A DNA stretch of 64,000 bases from Paramecium pentaurelia (Eukaryota; Ciliophora; Oligohymenophorea; Peniculida; Parameciidae). A program made the translations under genes and the position numbers. The DNA is taken from positions 81,566 through 145,565 of the forward strand of contig CAJJDO010000023.1 of assembly GCA_905183005.1 (NCBI GenBank), read 5' to 3'. Position 1 is the first letter of the stretch, and every line of letters begins with the position of its first letter. Under the pieces are notes generated by a model. It saw nothing but the letters and a program-made list of their open reading frames with translations. It made no database searches and was not told where the DNA came from. Positions 1-12,660 of the stretch are shown piece after piece.

Positions 1-1
1 T

Positions 2-2083
2 ACTTATGATGCTATTAAATGTTCGGTCTTTGATAAAACTAAATTTTAAAACATTACTTCTAATATGATAGATTTAAAATAAGGTTATTGGAGACCTGAT
101 TATTTATCTGATTTTACAGAGGAATGTTATAAGAATACTGAATTTTGTTTAGGAGGATGGAGAGTTGGAGATGATACCTGTAAAATGGGACATGTTGGTG
201 CTTTATGTGAAATGTGTGATGTATATAATATAAGAGGAGAAGGATAATTTTTCAAAAATTAATAAAATTAATTATGTGTTTCATGTTCTAGTGAAGAGAG
301 TAGCATCCTTCCATTTTTACTAGCTTTATTTTAGTATAATATATTAATAAATTTAGGGCATTATTATCTATAACATTATCGTTGAAAAGTATAAATAAAT
401 CAAATTTTTTATTTAATTCATTAAGCATTTTTAAGAAAAAGTTTAGTAAAATACTATTTAAATTAAATTAAGATCACGAGGGTATATTAATTAAAATTTT
501 TTTAAATTACTTATGGATATTTTCATCAATATTTACTTTTAATATTAGCTTTTCATTTTCAATATTTTTTATTGAATAATCAAGTAATAGCTTTTATTTT
601 ATGGTAAATAATTTAGATTGTTATTTATCAGATCTACAAATTCATTTAATATACATTAAAGTTATGTTTATATTATTATTGATGTTGCTATAATTTTATT
701 TTATGCTTATTATTTTATTTATCTATCATAAATTATAATAATAGGATATGGATAAAAGTCTACTATCAAACACTCTGCTTTGTTTATATGTTTTTAATTA
801 TGGAGGATTAATAAAAATGTAAAAAAGAATTTTAAATTAGGTTATGTTCTGAATTGTCCTTTAGATAAATATCCAATATTAATTATATTTAAGGAGATGT
901 ATCATTATTATTCGATAGATAAGAACATTATTTGTGGATTTACTTTTTGATTATACCACTTTTGTTAACTTTTGGATGTATTATTCCATTTACATTATTT
1001 TTAATAATGTTTTTTAATAGATTTAACTTAGATAAGTTAAAACTAAGAAAACATATTTGTTATTTATTTAATGAATACAATGATAAAAAATATTATTGGG
1101 AATAGATTAAGTTGATATAGAAGGTATGTATTATATTAGTAATAACTAATTTTGAAAACAGTGCCTTATTAAAAACAACATTATTAGGCTTATGTTTATA
1201 ATCATATTAAGTTTTAGCAATAAATAATAAACCTTATATTATATCCAAATTGAATAATTTAGATTTATAATCTGGATAAATTTGCTTATTAGCAATTTTT
1301 CTTGCTGCAACTAAGTATGAAAGTTAAGTCTTACAAAATAATGTTTTTTCTATGATCCTTTAAATTATTTTGATTATATTATTGTTTCGACTTGGATTTC
1401 CATTTATAAAAGAAATTACAATTATTTACTCTAAAAAATATTCATTACTAATATTAGCAAAGTTTCATACATTTCTAAAGCAATCAAATTTAAATTTAAA
1501 TTTGATTAACACTTTAGGAATATATTTAGATAAAGAATTTGAAAAAAAAAAATAATTATAAGTGAATATTCAAAAGATGAGATAAATCTTATTAATTAAG
1601 ACTGAAAATGAGAAAAAAGAAAATATGTAATTTTATATATCTATACCAGATCTTTTACCAAAAGACCTTATCTTAAATCAATTACAACTAGTAAAGCATC
1701 TTTTATAGAAATTAATAATTAGTAATAATTTTGAGATTAAATAAATAAGTACATTTATAAACTTTTATAAATTATATTACTTCTTAAATCTATCAAATTC
1801 AAATGATAATTTGGTTCATTACCTAAAAAAATGCAATAATTAAATAGAAAATTATAAAAAAATTAAATAAATACTTATTATAAAATATAATAATTATTAT
1901 AATTTGAATAATATTCTTTAATATCAATCATAATCTAGATATTTTATTTTACAATTTTTTAAAATAACTGAAAATTTAATTTAAATCTTTTATAAAATCT
2001 ACTTATTTTTATTTAATTATGATTTTTAATAAACCTAATTACATTTGGTTCATTATCAGATTTCTTGTTGCTGGTGGAAGTGA
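2..2083 (+). CDS. C-terminal part of a large multi-pass membrane protein (5' end outside window)
   Basis: Function unknown. The frame is open from the window edge with TAA/TAG read as Gln and ends at TGA 2081-2083. The visible part starts with a cysteine-rich stretch (CKMGHVGALCEMCD near 180-225), as found in large ciliate surface or transmembrane proteins with EGF/furin-like Cys repeats. Many hydrophobic helices follow (about 300-1500), then a polar Lys/Asn/Gln-rich tail. Two tiny introns restore the frame: 334-356 (23 nt) and 819-840 (22 nt); without them TGA would interrupt at 383 and 850. The architecture fits a lineage-expanded ciliate membrane-protein family, but the N-terminal ectodomain is missing, so no function can be assigned. 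Confidence 0.65.
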
Positions 2084-2090
2084 TTAACTT

Positions 2091-2990
2091 ATGTTAGTTT
2101 TGGAATTTTGGTAAAATACTTCGAAATTTAATACATAATTGGCGGAATTAAAGAAAGAGTAATTTCATTTTTTCTTGTAAGAAATGATGATTCAGTAATA
2201 TCATCAAGTTTAGACAAGATTTTGGTAGCTTAGAGTCAAAAATAACGGGTGGAAATGTAAAGAGAGTTTAAAAAGTAAGACAGGGGCAAATTTATTGGTT
2301 GTTGAAAACTTTCATTCAGACTTATTGTCTACATGTATTACTTTTTGGAGATAAAAAGAACATCCAAAATATGAGTAACTTATAACTTGGTAACCTATCT
2401 ATGATGGATATGAATCCAAGAAATTTATATTTGGAATTAAAGAATAAATAATATTAGCACAAGGAAATTAAAATTTCATTATTTTCAATATTAATTTCTT
2501 TCTATAAGTATCATTGAATTTTAATATCTAAAACACTTAAGTGTTTCAATCAGATAGTTCCTCTAAAACTAGATCAGTAATCTAAGGAACAATCTAAACC
2601 AGGGGATCAATTTAAGTTTCCTCTTTGCACAAATTATATTTTGCTCTAAAATAACCTAAATTTATAATCAATAAACAAAATTAACATAAGATGTATTAAT
2701 ATTTTGCAAAATTAATGCACATATTATTTACATAACTTCTTGGTGTAATAACTTAGATCTCTTACAATTCCATTTTAGAATTTTCGCAACCGTATTATTA
2801 GTAAATGGTGATGTATCTAATAAAAATATAGAAATTGAATAAACTTGTTCATCTAGTTTAATTATCAATAATAATATCTAAATATGCTAAATCTCCTTAA
2901 AGATTATGCTGTTTATCATAATATAATTAAATCATATGCCTTTTATAGGATGTGTTTAATATTTCATCATTTTGTTAAAAGTAATCCTGA
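2091..2990 (+). CDS. Uncharacterised ORF in the ciliate code
   Basis: This ATG-initiated frame has 299 codons and no TGA, which is unlikely by chance at this base composition but not impossible. The product is rich in Gln, Asn, Ile and Phe and shows no domain I recognise. It begins only 8 bases after the stop of the upstream membrane-protein gene, so it could also be an exon of a gene whose introns I have not resolved, or a decayed relative of that gene's ectodomain. Codon use is less purine-rich than in the confident genes nearby, which lowers confidence. Confidence 0.3.
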
Positions 2991-3479
2991 GAATGAATAA
3001 AATTAAAGGAAAAACAAATTACACTAAAGAATAGTGAAAGACTTTCAAAATTAATCAACTTAATATTGTGTTAATTTAATATATTACTTTCATAATATGT
3101 TTAGGTTGATGTTATTTTAATTAAATTATCTTCTAAATCAGTGATTTTGATGTCCTTTTTCAATTCTCTTTGCCTGAATCACAAATAAACAACAGATCCT
3201 GGAAATCCATCCTTTTTTTAAAATTAAAAAATGTTATTGATATTCTTATTAATCAAATATATATATATATATATATTAACTTTAACGTTTCTCAGACAAA
3301 AATGATATTTGAAGGATATTCATCCTGTTTTTATATATATTATAAAATATTCCATTTGAGACATTATTAGGATTAAAATATGATCTGATATAATATAGAA
3401 GATATTAGAATTAATTAAAAATGTATTATTGAAATACTTATGGTTTGGTTCTAAAAAATGAATAATAAGTATATTAAAA
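2991..3479. other. AT-rich stretch without a supported gene
   Basis: Short open frames occur on both strands, for example 3170-3370 (+), but none shows a domain or joins neighbouring frames with a convincing small intron. It holds a (TA)n run near 3258-3275. It probably contains the promoter of the following gene. Confidence 0.4.
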
Positions 3480-4356
3480 ATGTTTAAAAACCTTGCAAAA
3501 TTAGCTTGCTGCTTAGGATTAGTTAATGGGACCTTTTTAATGTGTTCTTAATTAAAGAATGACCATTCTCATAATAAAATGCAACATTACAATTTTCTAA
3601 GTGAAAATGAATTACATAACTTATTGAACAAACATCAAAACTTGTCGATTCTTAATAGAAATTAGACTGAACATATTCTATCTTTGATGAGAGAAGCTAA
3701 TACCGATATTGTGGTAATTAAAAATTAAGATATTTTTAGACATTCAGAAAGAACGCAGATCGATTGATTAGAATTTTAATGGAATAAGCTTTGGCTTAAT
3801 TAGAAAAATAGAATTCTGTAAAGCAATCGCCTTTGGGATTTTATGATGCAAATGAAGTCAAATTCTCTGATTAAGAGTATATATTTTGTATTTATATTTT
3901 AGAATATGTATTGTAAGTATACTTCGATCAGGAAATGCATTTTTGAATGAAGGTTTAAGAGTGATATCAGGGGCATCAATTGGATAAATATTAATTTAAA
4001 GAAATGAAGAGACATCGATGCCTAAATATTTCTTTGAGAAACTTCCAGAGAATATAAATGAGTAATAAATTATTTTAGTGGATCCAATGCTTGGAACAGG
4101 TGGAAGTGCAAGTATGGCCTTAAAGATATTAAAAAATTATGGTGTAAAGGAAGAAAATATAATATTTTTGACTTTAGTTAGTTGTGAATAAGGATTGAAT
4201 AAAGTCTTTAAAGAACATCCAAATATTAGAATAATTACAGCTCAAGTCGATCCAATATTGATAAAAGAGAGTAATTATTTAGCTCCAGGAATCGGAGATT
4301 TTGGAGATAGATATTTTGGAACAGTTAAGAAACATACACGTAGTGTTTAAGTTTGA
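3480..4356 (+). CDS. UPRT: Uracil phosphoribosyltransferase
   Basis: Pyrimidine salvage enzyme that converts uracil and PRPP to UMP. The spliced product is 274 aa, with introns at 3714-3739 and 3877-3902 (26 nt each). The PRPP-binding loop reads DPMLGTGGSA (about 4083-4112), where the family usually has DPMLATGGSA. The uracil-binding C-terminal loop PGIGDFGDRYFGT is present (about 4285-4323). CIVSILRSGNAF matches the conserved segment ahead of the hood region. I chose the ATG at 3480 because the frame is open to it; an in-frame ATG at 3579 would give a 33-residue shorter protein without the hydrophobic LAKLACCLGLVNG segment. That N-terminus could be a targeting peptide or simply extra. The motifs look intact, so the enzyme is probably active. 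Confidence 0.9.
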
Positions 4357-4549
4357 TAAATTATTGTTATGTTATAAATAACATATTAATCATTAAATAT
4401 AAATATAAATATTTATTAGAAATCATTTTTTAATATTTACATAATAATAATAAATATATAAATTAAATCTTAATTAATGTATTTTATATTTGAATTATAT
4501 TGTGATATTAAAATGATTTATGGAATTCTGTATTTCAATATTAAAATTA

Positions 4550-6109
4550 ATGAATAATGATGTTGAATTGAAAATGATAGAAAAACCTGAAGAATTGGTT
4601 TGCAAAAATCATAAGAAACCGCCAAAATATATTTTAAAAGATCAAAATTTAACATAACAAGAGAGATTAGTGTGCGAAGAATGTATGAAAAATCGTGATT
4701 CATCATAACCTCTGACATTTGATAATATATATGATACAATCAGAAAATAAAAGAAAGAGAGAAGTGAAAAAACTGATTAATTGCTTTAGGAAAGCATAAA
4801 ATAATTAGAGAATGTTCAGGAATTTATAGAAAAAATATAGTGTTAGTTAGAGTCAATGAAAAAAGCAACAAATAAATTGATAGAATCATTAACAAATCAA
4901 AGATAGTAAAACTTCTAATTCAGTTTCTATGAGGAAGTGAGTATCCATTTAAAAGAAATTGATAAATCAAAAGAGGAAAATGATAAGATAAATAAAATCA
5001 GAGAAGAGATTATTAATTAATTTGGAAAACTGAGAAATCAAATTGCATCATTACCTTAAAACATAGATAAGATTTCTGATAAAGTCATAAATAATATTAG
5101 AAGATTTTATAAAAAGAATTATGATGAAATACATAAGACTTTAGAAGTAAATTAGATTAATAACATCACCAAACAAAGAGATCCTTGTTATACCTTAACC
5201 TTTAATAAAACGAATGATTTATTATTTACTGGATGTGGAAACAAGATTAGGGTTTGGAAGTTCGATTAGAGAAATATTTCAGAAATAACAAAACTAAAAG
5301 GTCATCTCTTAACAGTAACATGTATTGTAAAGAGTAACAAAGTTAAGAATAGTTTTTTATCTGTAGGAGAATGTGGATCCCTAATAATTTGGAAGTAAAA
5401 GAATGAAAAAGAATGGGAATCACTAAAGAAACAATCATAATGGACAAATTCTATGATTTTAAATAAAGATGAAACACAATTGATATAAGCAACTGCTAAT
5501 TGTCAAATAGATATTTGGGATGTTGATTTTAATCAGAATTAGTTAACCTTTAAATATTCATTAGATGAGTATCATACAAACACAATATTTGATATAAGTT
5601 TAAATAAAAAGGAAACAAGGATGGTTTCTTGTGGTGCAGACAGAAAAGTTATTATTTGGAAGAAGGATAACGAAGATTAATAATGGACATTCTAACAAGA
5701 AATTATTTAAATAACATATGGAACTAAAGGTTTCTTTCTAACTGATGACATATTTTTTTGGATTGGTTGTGATTAAAAAACTGATGATTAGATATTTTTC
5801 TATGAATAAAAAAATGGAAATTTTCAAATGATTTTAGGGAAAAATTTGTAATTGGAAAAAGATGATTAATATATTGATTTTCATCTAAATCCAATCATCT
5901 ACAATTAATAAAAGGATGTTTTTCTTTTGAGATTCAAACGTCACATATATATTTTTGGGAAAACTAAGGATGGAGAAAGGGTAATTTTTACAAAACTCAG
6001 ATTTGAGACAAATCTTATCTATGCAACATTATCTGAAGATGCCAAATATATAGTAACCTACATTGAAGATAGCAAATAATATTAAATACATGAAATTAAA
6101 TGGAATTGA
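4550..6109 (+). CDS. WD40-repeat protein with N-terminal Cys/His motif and coiled coil
   Basis: Intronless, 519 aa. Residues 15-45 hold a possible zinc-binding arrangement (CKNHKKPP ... CEECMKN), weakly like a B-box. A Lys/Glu/Gln-rich coiled coil follows to about residue 190. The C-terminal two thirds form WD40 blades, recognisable from repeats such as CGNKIRVWKF, GECGSLIIWK, NCQIDIWDVD and GADRKVIIWK. Such propellers scaffold protein complexes; a specific partner cannot be inferred. Proteins with this zinc/coil/WD layout are numerous in Paramecium, and this looks like a member of that expanded set. The gene lies head to tail behind UPRT with 193 bp between. Confidence 0.75.
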
Positions 6110-7105
6110 ATATGTATAACAATCCAATATTAGCATAATATTTAATTATCTAATTTTTAAATTACTTCGAAAAATTATTCTAAAGTTGGATTTATAATTA
6201 AACAATTCTATCATATATAATTAAAATCTTATATTTTTTAATCTTAACCTATTATAATTATTGAAACTCATTTAAAGTAATACTTATTAGAATATTAACA
6301 AAGCAAGTTCATATAATTTATGTTATGACTTATTGAATAAATGATTTTAATCAAGTAGATGACAAATATTTTATTGTTTCTTATCTTAAAAGTTTTATTG
6401 TAATTTTTATTCCATCTTCAATTGAGTCTAACAATATAAAAAATGGATTTCTTAATAAATTATATATAATAAACTAAAAATTATTCTTCAAAAAAAAAGT
6501 AAAGGCTGCATCTTAAGTATATTAGAAAATGAATTGTAACAATTGTTGAGTATCAAAATATTTGTTTTGATAACAAAAGTAAATATATATAATTTATTAA
6601 TTCATTTCAAATACTATTTATCAAATAAATAACATCCAAATCATTTTGAATCTCTTTTATAAATATCAATTTGATGTAAATAACCAAATCTCAATAAAAA
6701 TAGAGGATAGAAAACCTGTTATCATATGTAAAAATTTTATTATTAATTTTGATATTTTAATTATGTAGAATTAAATTATTAGTTTTAATTTCTAATGTTA
6801 ATTATTTTCTAATATTTTTTAATCAAATAGCATTATCATTGACTTAACTTTGATGAATCATGTTTCTTAGCATAAAATCAAATGGTAAATTTTAAGTCAT
6901 AGATTCATTCAGAAATAAAAAATTATCGCTAAAACTAAAAAGAAAAATTATATTCTTTTAAATAAGCTTTAATAATATTTAGAAATGATATTTAATATTG
7001 GATTATATATTTATTTATTTTTGTTCTAACAAAATACTAATATATATAGAGATAAGATATCAAAAATATTAAAATATAATATTTAATCATTTTATTTAAT
7101 ATATT
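6110..7105. other. AT-rich intergenic region
   Basis: Nearly 1 kb with many in-frame TGA triplets on both strands and no recognisable protein fragment. It contains a possible shared 3' region, because the WD40 gene ends at 6109 (+) and the next gene ends at 7106 (-). I see no RNA gene or clear repeat. Confidence 0.5.
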
Positions 7106-8209
7106 TCATTATTCAGGATTATATCCTTTGAAGAATTATTTAATCTAATCTACTTTAAGGTTCTTAAGGTAGGAATAAAATGATAATTAATCGATATTAT
7201 ATTAATAATATCCCTTACTTTAAATTTATTTTTTGGCTATATTTAATCTTTATGTCAATTTGGATCTTCTGTCAGATCCTTCTGGTAATGATACTAAATG
7301 AACATTTTGTCCATGAAATGTATCTAATTACAATTGGGTTCCTTTATGAAACCATTTTAATTTTAATTCAAGTGTTTTGTTCATATTAAGAAATGTTTGT
7401 TAATAAATTCTAAAAATATATGATTAATTAAATTTCTCAACTTATTTACCCTTTGCATTAACAACCTCTTCAATACTAAAATCACCTATCATTAGTAGAT
7501 CAATTGCAATTCCTAATTCAATATATTAATTTCTATATAAAATATCAAGCAAGGTTATGGTATTTTTTTAAAATAATATTATATCTTTTTATTTGTAATT
7601 TTATTGAATTTATCTAGTTTTTTCTGGTTTCTTTTTATAATCATTCAAATTGTATCCAGAGAGACTGATATTACATTTATCTGCAAAAATTTAAAAAGCC
7701 TCTATTTTGATTGGCTTTTAATTAGAATATTCAATAAATTTAATAATATGTTTAGCCTAAATTCTTTTAACATCCTTCATCAATAAATAATAGAAAAAAT
7801 CAGCAATTTCCTCAGTATATTTAACTTATTTATCGATTGGTAGATATATAAATAACTTAGTTTTTTCAATGTTATTTTTGAAATATTAATACAACTTATC
7901 TATAATTATTTTATAGTCTCTGAAGTGTTACAATTTTTGTTCATATTTCTCTGCCAATTTTATGTTCCAGATGTCATTCATAATATCATTTAGTTCTAGA
8001 ACAATCTCAAGATTTTAAAAATCTTCATTAAGATTATCAAATTCTTGCTAATTTTAAAAAGTTTATGAGATCCCTTTATCTTTCTCAATTGATGAATCTG
8101 ATAAATAATCTAATGAGATATCCTAAACGTTTGTTGAATCCATAAAATAATTAATTGTATCCTTAAGATTACAACTACTTTGTTGTTTATCTAAATATAA
8201 CATTACCAT
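7106..8209 (-). CDS. Conserved-looking protein of unknown function
   Basis: Intronless, 367 aa, read on the minus strand from ATG 8209-8207 (a second ATG lies two codons in) to TGA. The plus strand here is T-rich, as expected opposite a purine-rich coding strand. The N-terminus is acidic and Ser-rich, followed by an amphipathic alpha-helical region and a Lys/Gln-rich C-terminus containing KWFHKGTQLQ and LSFYSYLKNLKVDQIKQFF. I recognise no domain. Its start lies 170 bp from the start of the divergently transcribed TPR gene, so the two may share a promoter region. A further open stretch upstream (8230-8370 on the minus strand) could not be joined in frame with an intron and overlaps the TPR gene start. 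Confidence 0.6.
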
Positions 8210-8379
8210 TCAAATTATAATGATACATTTTTAGTTCAAACTAATATTTATAACTAAAGATTTAATATATCATCTTGCTCATTGTTCTTCGATTAAAATA
8301 GTAGAATTATTTAATCAAAGTTTGTTTTTAAATCAATAAAGATTTTATTTGTATTATTTACATTCCAATCATAAAATAT
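8210..8379. promoter_or_regulatory. Shared upstream region of a divergent gene pair
   Basis: 170 bp lie between the start codons of the minus-strand unknown gene (8209) and the plus-strand TPR gene (8380). The stretch is AT-rich; I see no defined element. Confidence 0.35.
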
Positions 8380-11300
8380 ATGATACAAAACTAAGAAGTT
8401 GCTAATCAAACTTTAGATAATTAACAATAAGCCTATAAGCATAAAGATTTAAGCTATGTAGAATTATTTTTTAATTTAAGAATTTATATAAGTAAAATAA
8501 ATTGGACCAAGCAATATAGGAAGTAACTAAGGCTATAGTACTAATGCCTTAGCTTGCTTCTGCTTATTTGTATAGAGGTATTATTTAACAAAGAATCATA
8601 ATTTTAGCATGGTTTCTTAATGAATAGAGTTAGAATTTTGAAGCCTTATAAGATTTTAATAAGGCAATAGAACTTGATTCTAATTTATTGCAAGCATACA
8701 ACAGTAGAGGTAAGGCTATTTTATAAAATTGTAGCAAATTTATTGTCAGATCTTAATAGGAATGAAGAAGCTATAAAAGATTATTAAAAGGTGATATAAA
8801 TAGATCCAAACTACACAAGTGCATATTACAATAAATCAATTGTATTAAGGAACTTAGGAAAAAATTTAGATGCTCTTAAAGATTTAAATAAAGTTATAGA
8901 ATTAGATTCTACAAATGTAAATGCGTATTATTTGAGGGGTTTACAATTTATAATATATTAATAGGTAACATATATTCGGAACTAAATAAACATGTAGAAT
9001 GTTTAAAAGACTATAATAAAGCTATTGAACTTAATCCATAATATGAAAATTGTTACTTTAATAGAGGTTAATTTATTTGATCTATTATAAGCAATAACTT
9101 TAAATAAGTTAAGCAAATAAGAAGATGCTCTTAAAGATTATGAAAAAGTTCTGAGCATAAATCCTAAAAATGCTAATGCCTACAATAATCTAGGTAATCA
9201 TTTACATAATAATCAGCTATCATTTTAAATAATTTGGGAAGAGATTAAGAAGCAATAAATTGTTATTAGAAGATAATTGATCTCAAGCCAGAGGAAAAAG
9301 AAGCCTATTCTAATAAAGGTATTTATCATTTATAAAATCAGCAATTTTATTGAAAAAACTTGGTAGAAACGATGAGGCAATTGATTGTTATAATAAATTA
9401 ATAAACCTCAATCCTAATGATGCAAATTCATATTTTTGTAGAGGATATCTTTTAATGGAAAAGAATAAAATCTAATCATTATAAGATTTTACTAAAGCAA
9501 CTGAACTGGATTCATAAGATAAAAGTGCTCACTATAATAAAGGTATTCTTAACTTCACTAAGTGTTTAGCAATATTATTAGAAGAATTGGGACAACAAGA
9601 TAATGCTCTTTTAAGCTATTAATAAGCTATTAACATTGATCCTGAATATAGTGACGCCTACTTTGGTCAAGGTAGATAAACTAATTTTTCTTAGCCATCA
9701 TCCTGAGCAAAATTGGAAGAAAAGCTCAAGCCTTAGAATCTTATAATAAAATGATAAAGATAACACCAAATGTGGCCAAAGCATATTACAATAGAGGTTG
9801 TTTTAAAAATTTATTCAAGCTATTCTATTTGATGACAGTGGAAATAAAGAGTAATCATTAAAAGATTACAATAAGGCAATAGAATTAGATCCAACTTATT
9901 AGAGTGCCTACTATAATAGAGGTATTGCGTTATATAAATTTTAGGATCTTTGCTAAATGAATTAGGAAAGAAGGAAGATGCCTTAAAAAGTTATAATAAG
10001 GCTATTGAGCTAAATGCTAATGATGCTAAAGTCTATTAGTGCAGAGGTTTTATGGATTTTTATTTTTAGCTGGTTTAATGTCAGATATGGGGAAAATCTA
10101 AGAAGCTTTAGATGATTATCAAAAAGCAATCAATCTTGATCCATAATATACTAATGCTTATTATAATAGATGTAAATATTATTATTATTTCAAGCATTAT
10201 TCTATTCAAAATTAAAAAATTATTAAGAAGCCCTAAATGATATAAACAAGGTAATTTAGTTAGACCCTAAAAATGCTAAGGCCTTTAATGTTAGAGGTAT
10301 AAATATCAGCTATTCTTTTTAGGTAGTATTTACCATGATCTAGAAAAAGATACAGAATCAATGATTGATTACAGTACATCTATCCTAATGGATCCGAATA
10401 GTTCCAATACCTACAATAATAGAGGTAAAGCAACAGCTATAAATCTAGCCAATCTCTTTAGTGATTAAGGTTTAGATTAAGAAGCCCTTAATGATTATAA
10501 TAAGTCTATCGAACTTGATCCTTAAAGCTCTAATACATATTGTAACAGAGGTTTTTGTTTGCTTATTGAAAATAGGGATTTTACTTAGAAAAAAAGAGAG
10601 AAATCAAGAGGCCTTTGATGATTTTAATAAAGCAATTGAACTTAACAAAAATAATGCCGAGGCCTATAATAGTAGAGGTAAAAAATTAATTTAGATCAGG
10701 TATCTTATTTAAAGATTTGAACAAGATTGATGAAGCATTTAAGGATTATAATAAAGCTGCTGAACTCAATCCCAACCATATTAACTCTCTTTACAACAGA
10801 GGTATTATTGTTTAACAATAATAGGTATTTTATACTATGATTTGGGATAAAAAGATAAGGCCCTAAAAGATTTTAAGTTAGTATTAGAACGCAATCCAGC
10901 TCATTCTGATACTTATAACTCGAGAGGTTATATATTTCAACATAACTAGGTAACTTATATATGAATGATGGCAAAATATAAGAGGCTATATAAGACTACA
11001 AGAAAGCAATAGAAATAGCTCCTTTGAATCCTTTATATTTGACTAATCTTGGTAGTTTATACTACTAACAAAAGGATTATATGCAAGCAAAACAATATTT
11101 TTCATTAGCATCAGGTTGTTTGGATTAAATTATTCATTCAAAATTCAAAAGTAGAAATCTCACACCAGGAAATATTAAATTTATTTAAAGTAAATTAAAG
11201 TTGATTTCTGAAATTGACAACCAATTTTAAATTGCAAAAAAAAATATAGCCTAATTAGCAAATACAAACTCAATAGATTAGAAATAAGAATAAGCATTTT

Positions 11301-12211
11301 TATCTGAAATTAATAAGATTTAAGAATAGGCTGCTAATGGTTTGAAACCAACAAATGAATAATGTAGTTAGTAATAATAATCATAATTATTGGATTACTT
11401 ATTCCAAGTTGAATAAAAATTGAAAGCCTTTTAGGAGAAATTTGTATCATTAGAAAATAAAGTTTAGAAATTGGAGGAATAAGATTCTTATTAATTATAA
11501 TAAGAATTAGAATAAATAAAGAAACCAGAGAACTTTGAATAATGTTTATATTACAAATCTTTATTTTGGCGTTTATACAATTACTTGCAAGCTATGTAAC
11601 TTTTGTCGACTAAATTATTTGCAATACATAAAGATGCTATGGTAGAAAGTAATTCTGAAAAAGTTGCTGAGTTTCTTAAAACTTTTTCTAGTACTGGTTC
11701 TTTTCTAATGGGATCTGTACCAATAATAGGTACGACGTTCAATGCTATAAATGCAGCATTAGATTATATGGTAGAAAAATAAAAAGAAAATAAATTTTAA
11801 AATAGAATGCAAATATTAACTAAAATTTAATAAAAATTTTTTGTTGGCCCTTCCGATTAAGAGAAAGAAATTCAATTTGCGGCCATCTTTTTGGCAAAAA
11901 AACAAATAACAAACAAGGAAGTATTTGGATAAGGAGAATTAAATTCATATATTAATTAATTATCGAAACTAGAAAGTGATTACGAGACAAATTCAGAATC
12001 TGTATCCTGGAAACAAGGAATAAAGGATTCTTTGAGAATCTTAAGATATTTAGAATATAATAGTGATGCAATATTACGATATGAAAATAATAAAAAATTT
12101 AGAATTGTAATTCAGGATGCAATTCAACCCAATAAAAATGAAGTAACAGGTTAAAAAGCCGCGAATTAAACTGATGCCCCTCCAGATTCAAGTTGTTGCT
12201 AACTTATTTGA
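8380..12211 (+). CDS. TPR-repeat protein built from repeated exon-intron units
   Basis: Spliced product about 1123 aa with 19 introns (8458-8480, 8578-8607, 8710-8734, 8939-8964, 9067-9091, 9194-9216, 9319-9341, 9543-9569, 9672-9694, 9797-9819, 9922-9944, 10047-10069, 10172-10194, 10297-10322, 10425-10448, 10551-10575, 10678-10699, 10802-10824, 10927-10949). The N-terminal ~850 residues are about twenty 34-residue TPR units of the type EALxDYNKAIELDPxxxxAYYNRG. Almost every unit is one exon of about 102 bp, ending AGA-G and interrupted in phase 1 by a ~23-nt intron. The C-terminal ~410 residues lack TPRs: a Gln/Glu coiled coil, then a more compact region with WRLYNYLQAM and a Gly/Ser-rich stretch, ending SSCCQLI. 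TPR arrays bind partner proteins; the partner is unknown. Cysteines near the end could be lipid-modified, but that is speculation. Confidence 0.85.
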
Positions 12212-12660
12212 AATAAATAATGAATTTTTATAAATTAATATATCTAGAATTTTTATCAATATTTTATTGTTTAAATATTATAATACTCTTAATATTATCT
12301 GATTTAAATAGAGCCTAATATATCATCCAAATCCTTTTATATTCCAAAATGTCTATGGATTCTAAAGTAGCCTATTTCCTTGAAAAGATTAGCACGATTC
12401 CATTTTTTTTACACTATCTAATTTTAAATAGACATACTCTTTAGTTGGAACCAAAAAAGCCCTATTCTTTTTGTCTCAATTCCTACTCCAGTTAAAACTT
12501 CTTAAATCTTATATTTTAATCAAATTCTAAGTGTTAATATTGATGACATTTGTTTAAATCAAAATTTATGTTTGATCGAATTTTAAGATAGCATTTTAAT
12601 TATATTATAAAAAATACAATAATTTAAATTCCATTGGTTAAATAATTAATTTAAATTATA
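12212..12660. other. AT-rich spacer with an isolated repeat-like motif
   Basis: No gene seen. The motif TTTAATCAAATTCTAAG near 12515 matches the core of the ~85-bp repeat arrayed at 16.6-16.9 and 18.9-19.3 kb, suggesting that the repeat-rich island begins about here. Confidence 0.4.

Noticed and set aside
383..860. TGA interruptions suggesting a pseudogene of the membrane protein
   Set aside because: Removing 23-nt and 22-nt GT...AG introns restores one frame.
8230..8370. Upstream minus-strand exon for the unknown gene at 7106-8209
   Set aside because: Open but not joinable in frame with a GT...AG intron, and it collides with the well-supported TPR gene start at 8380.
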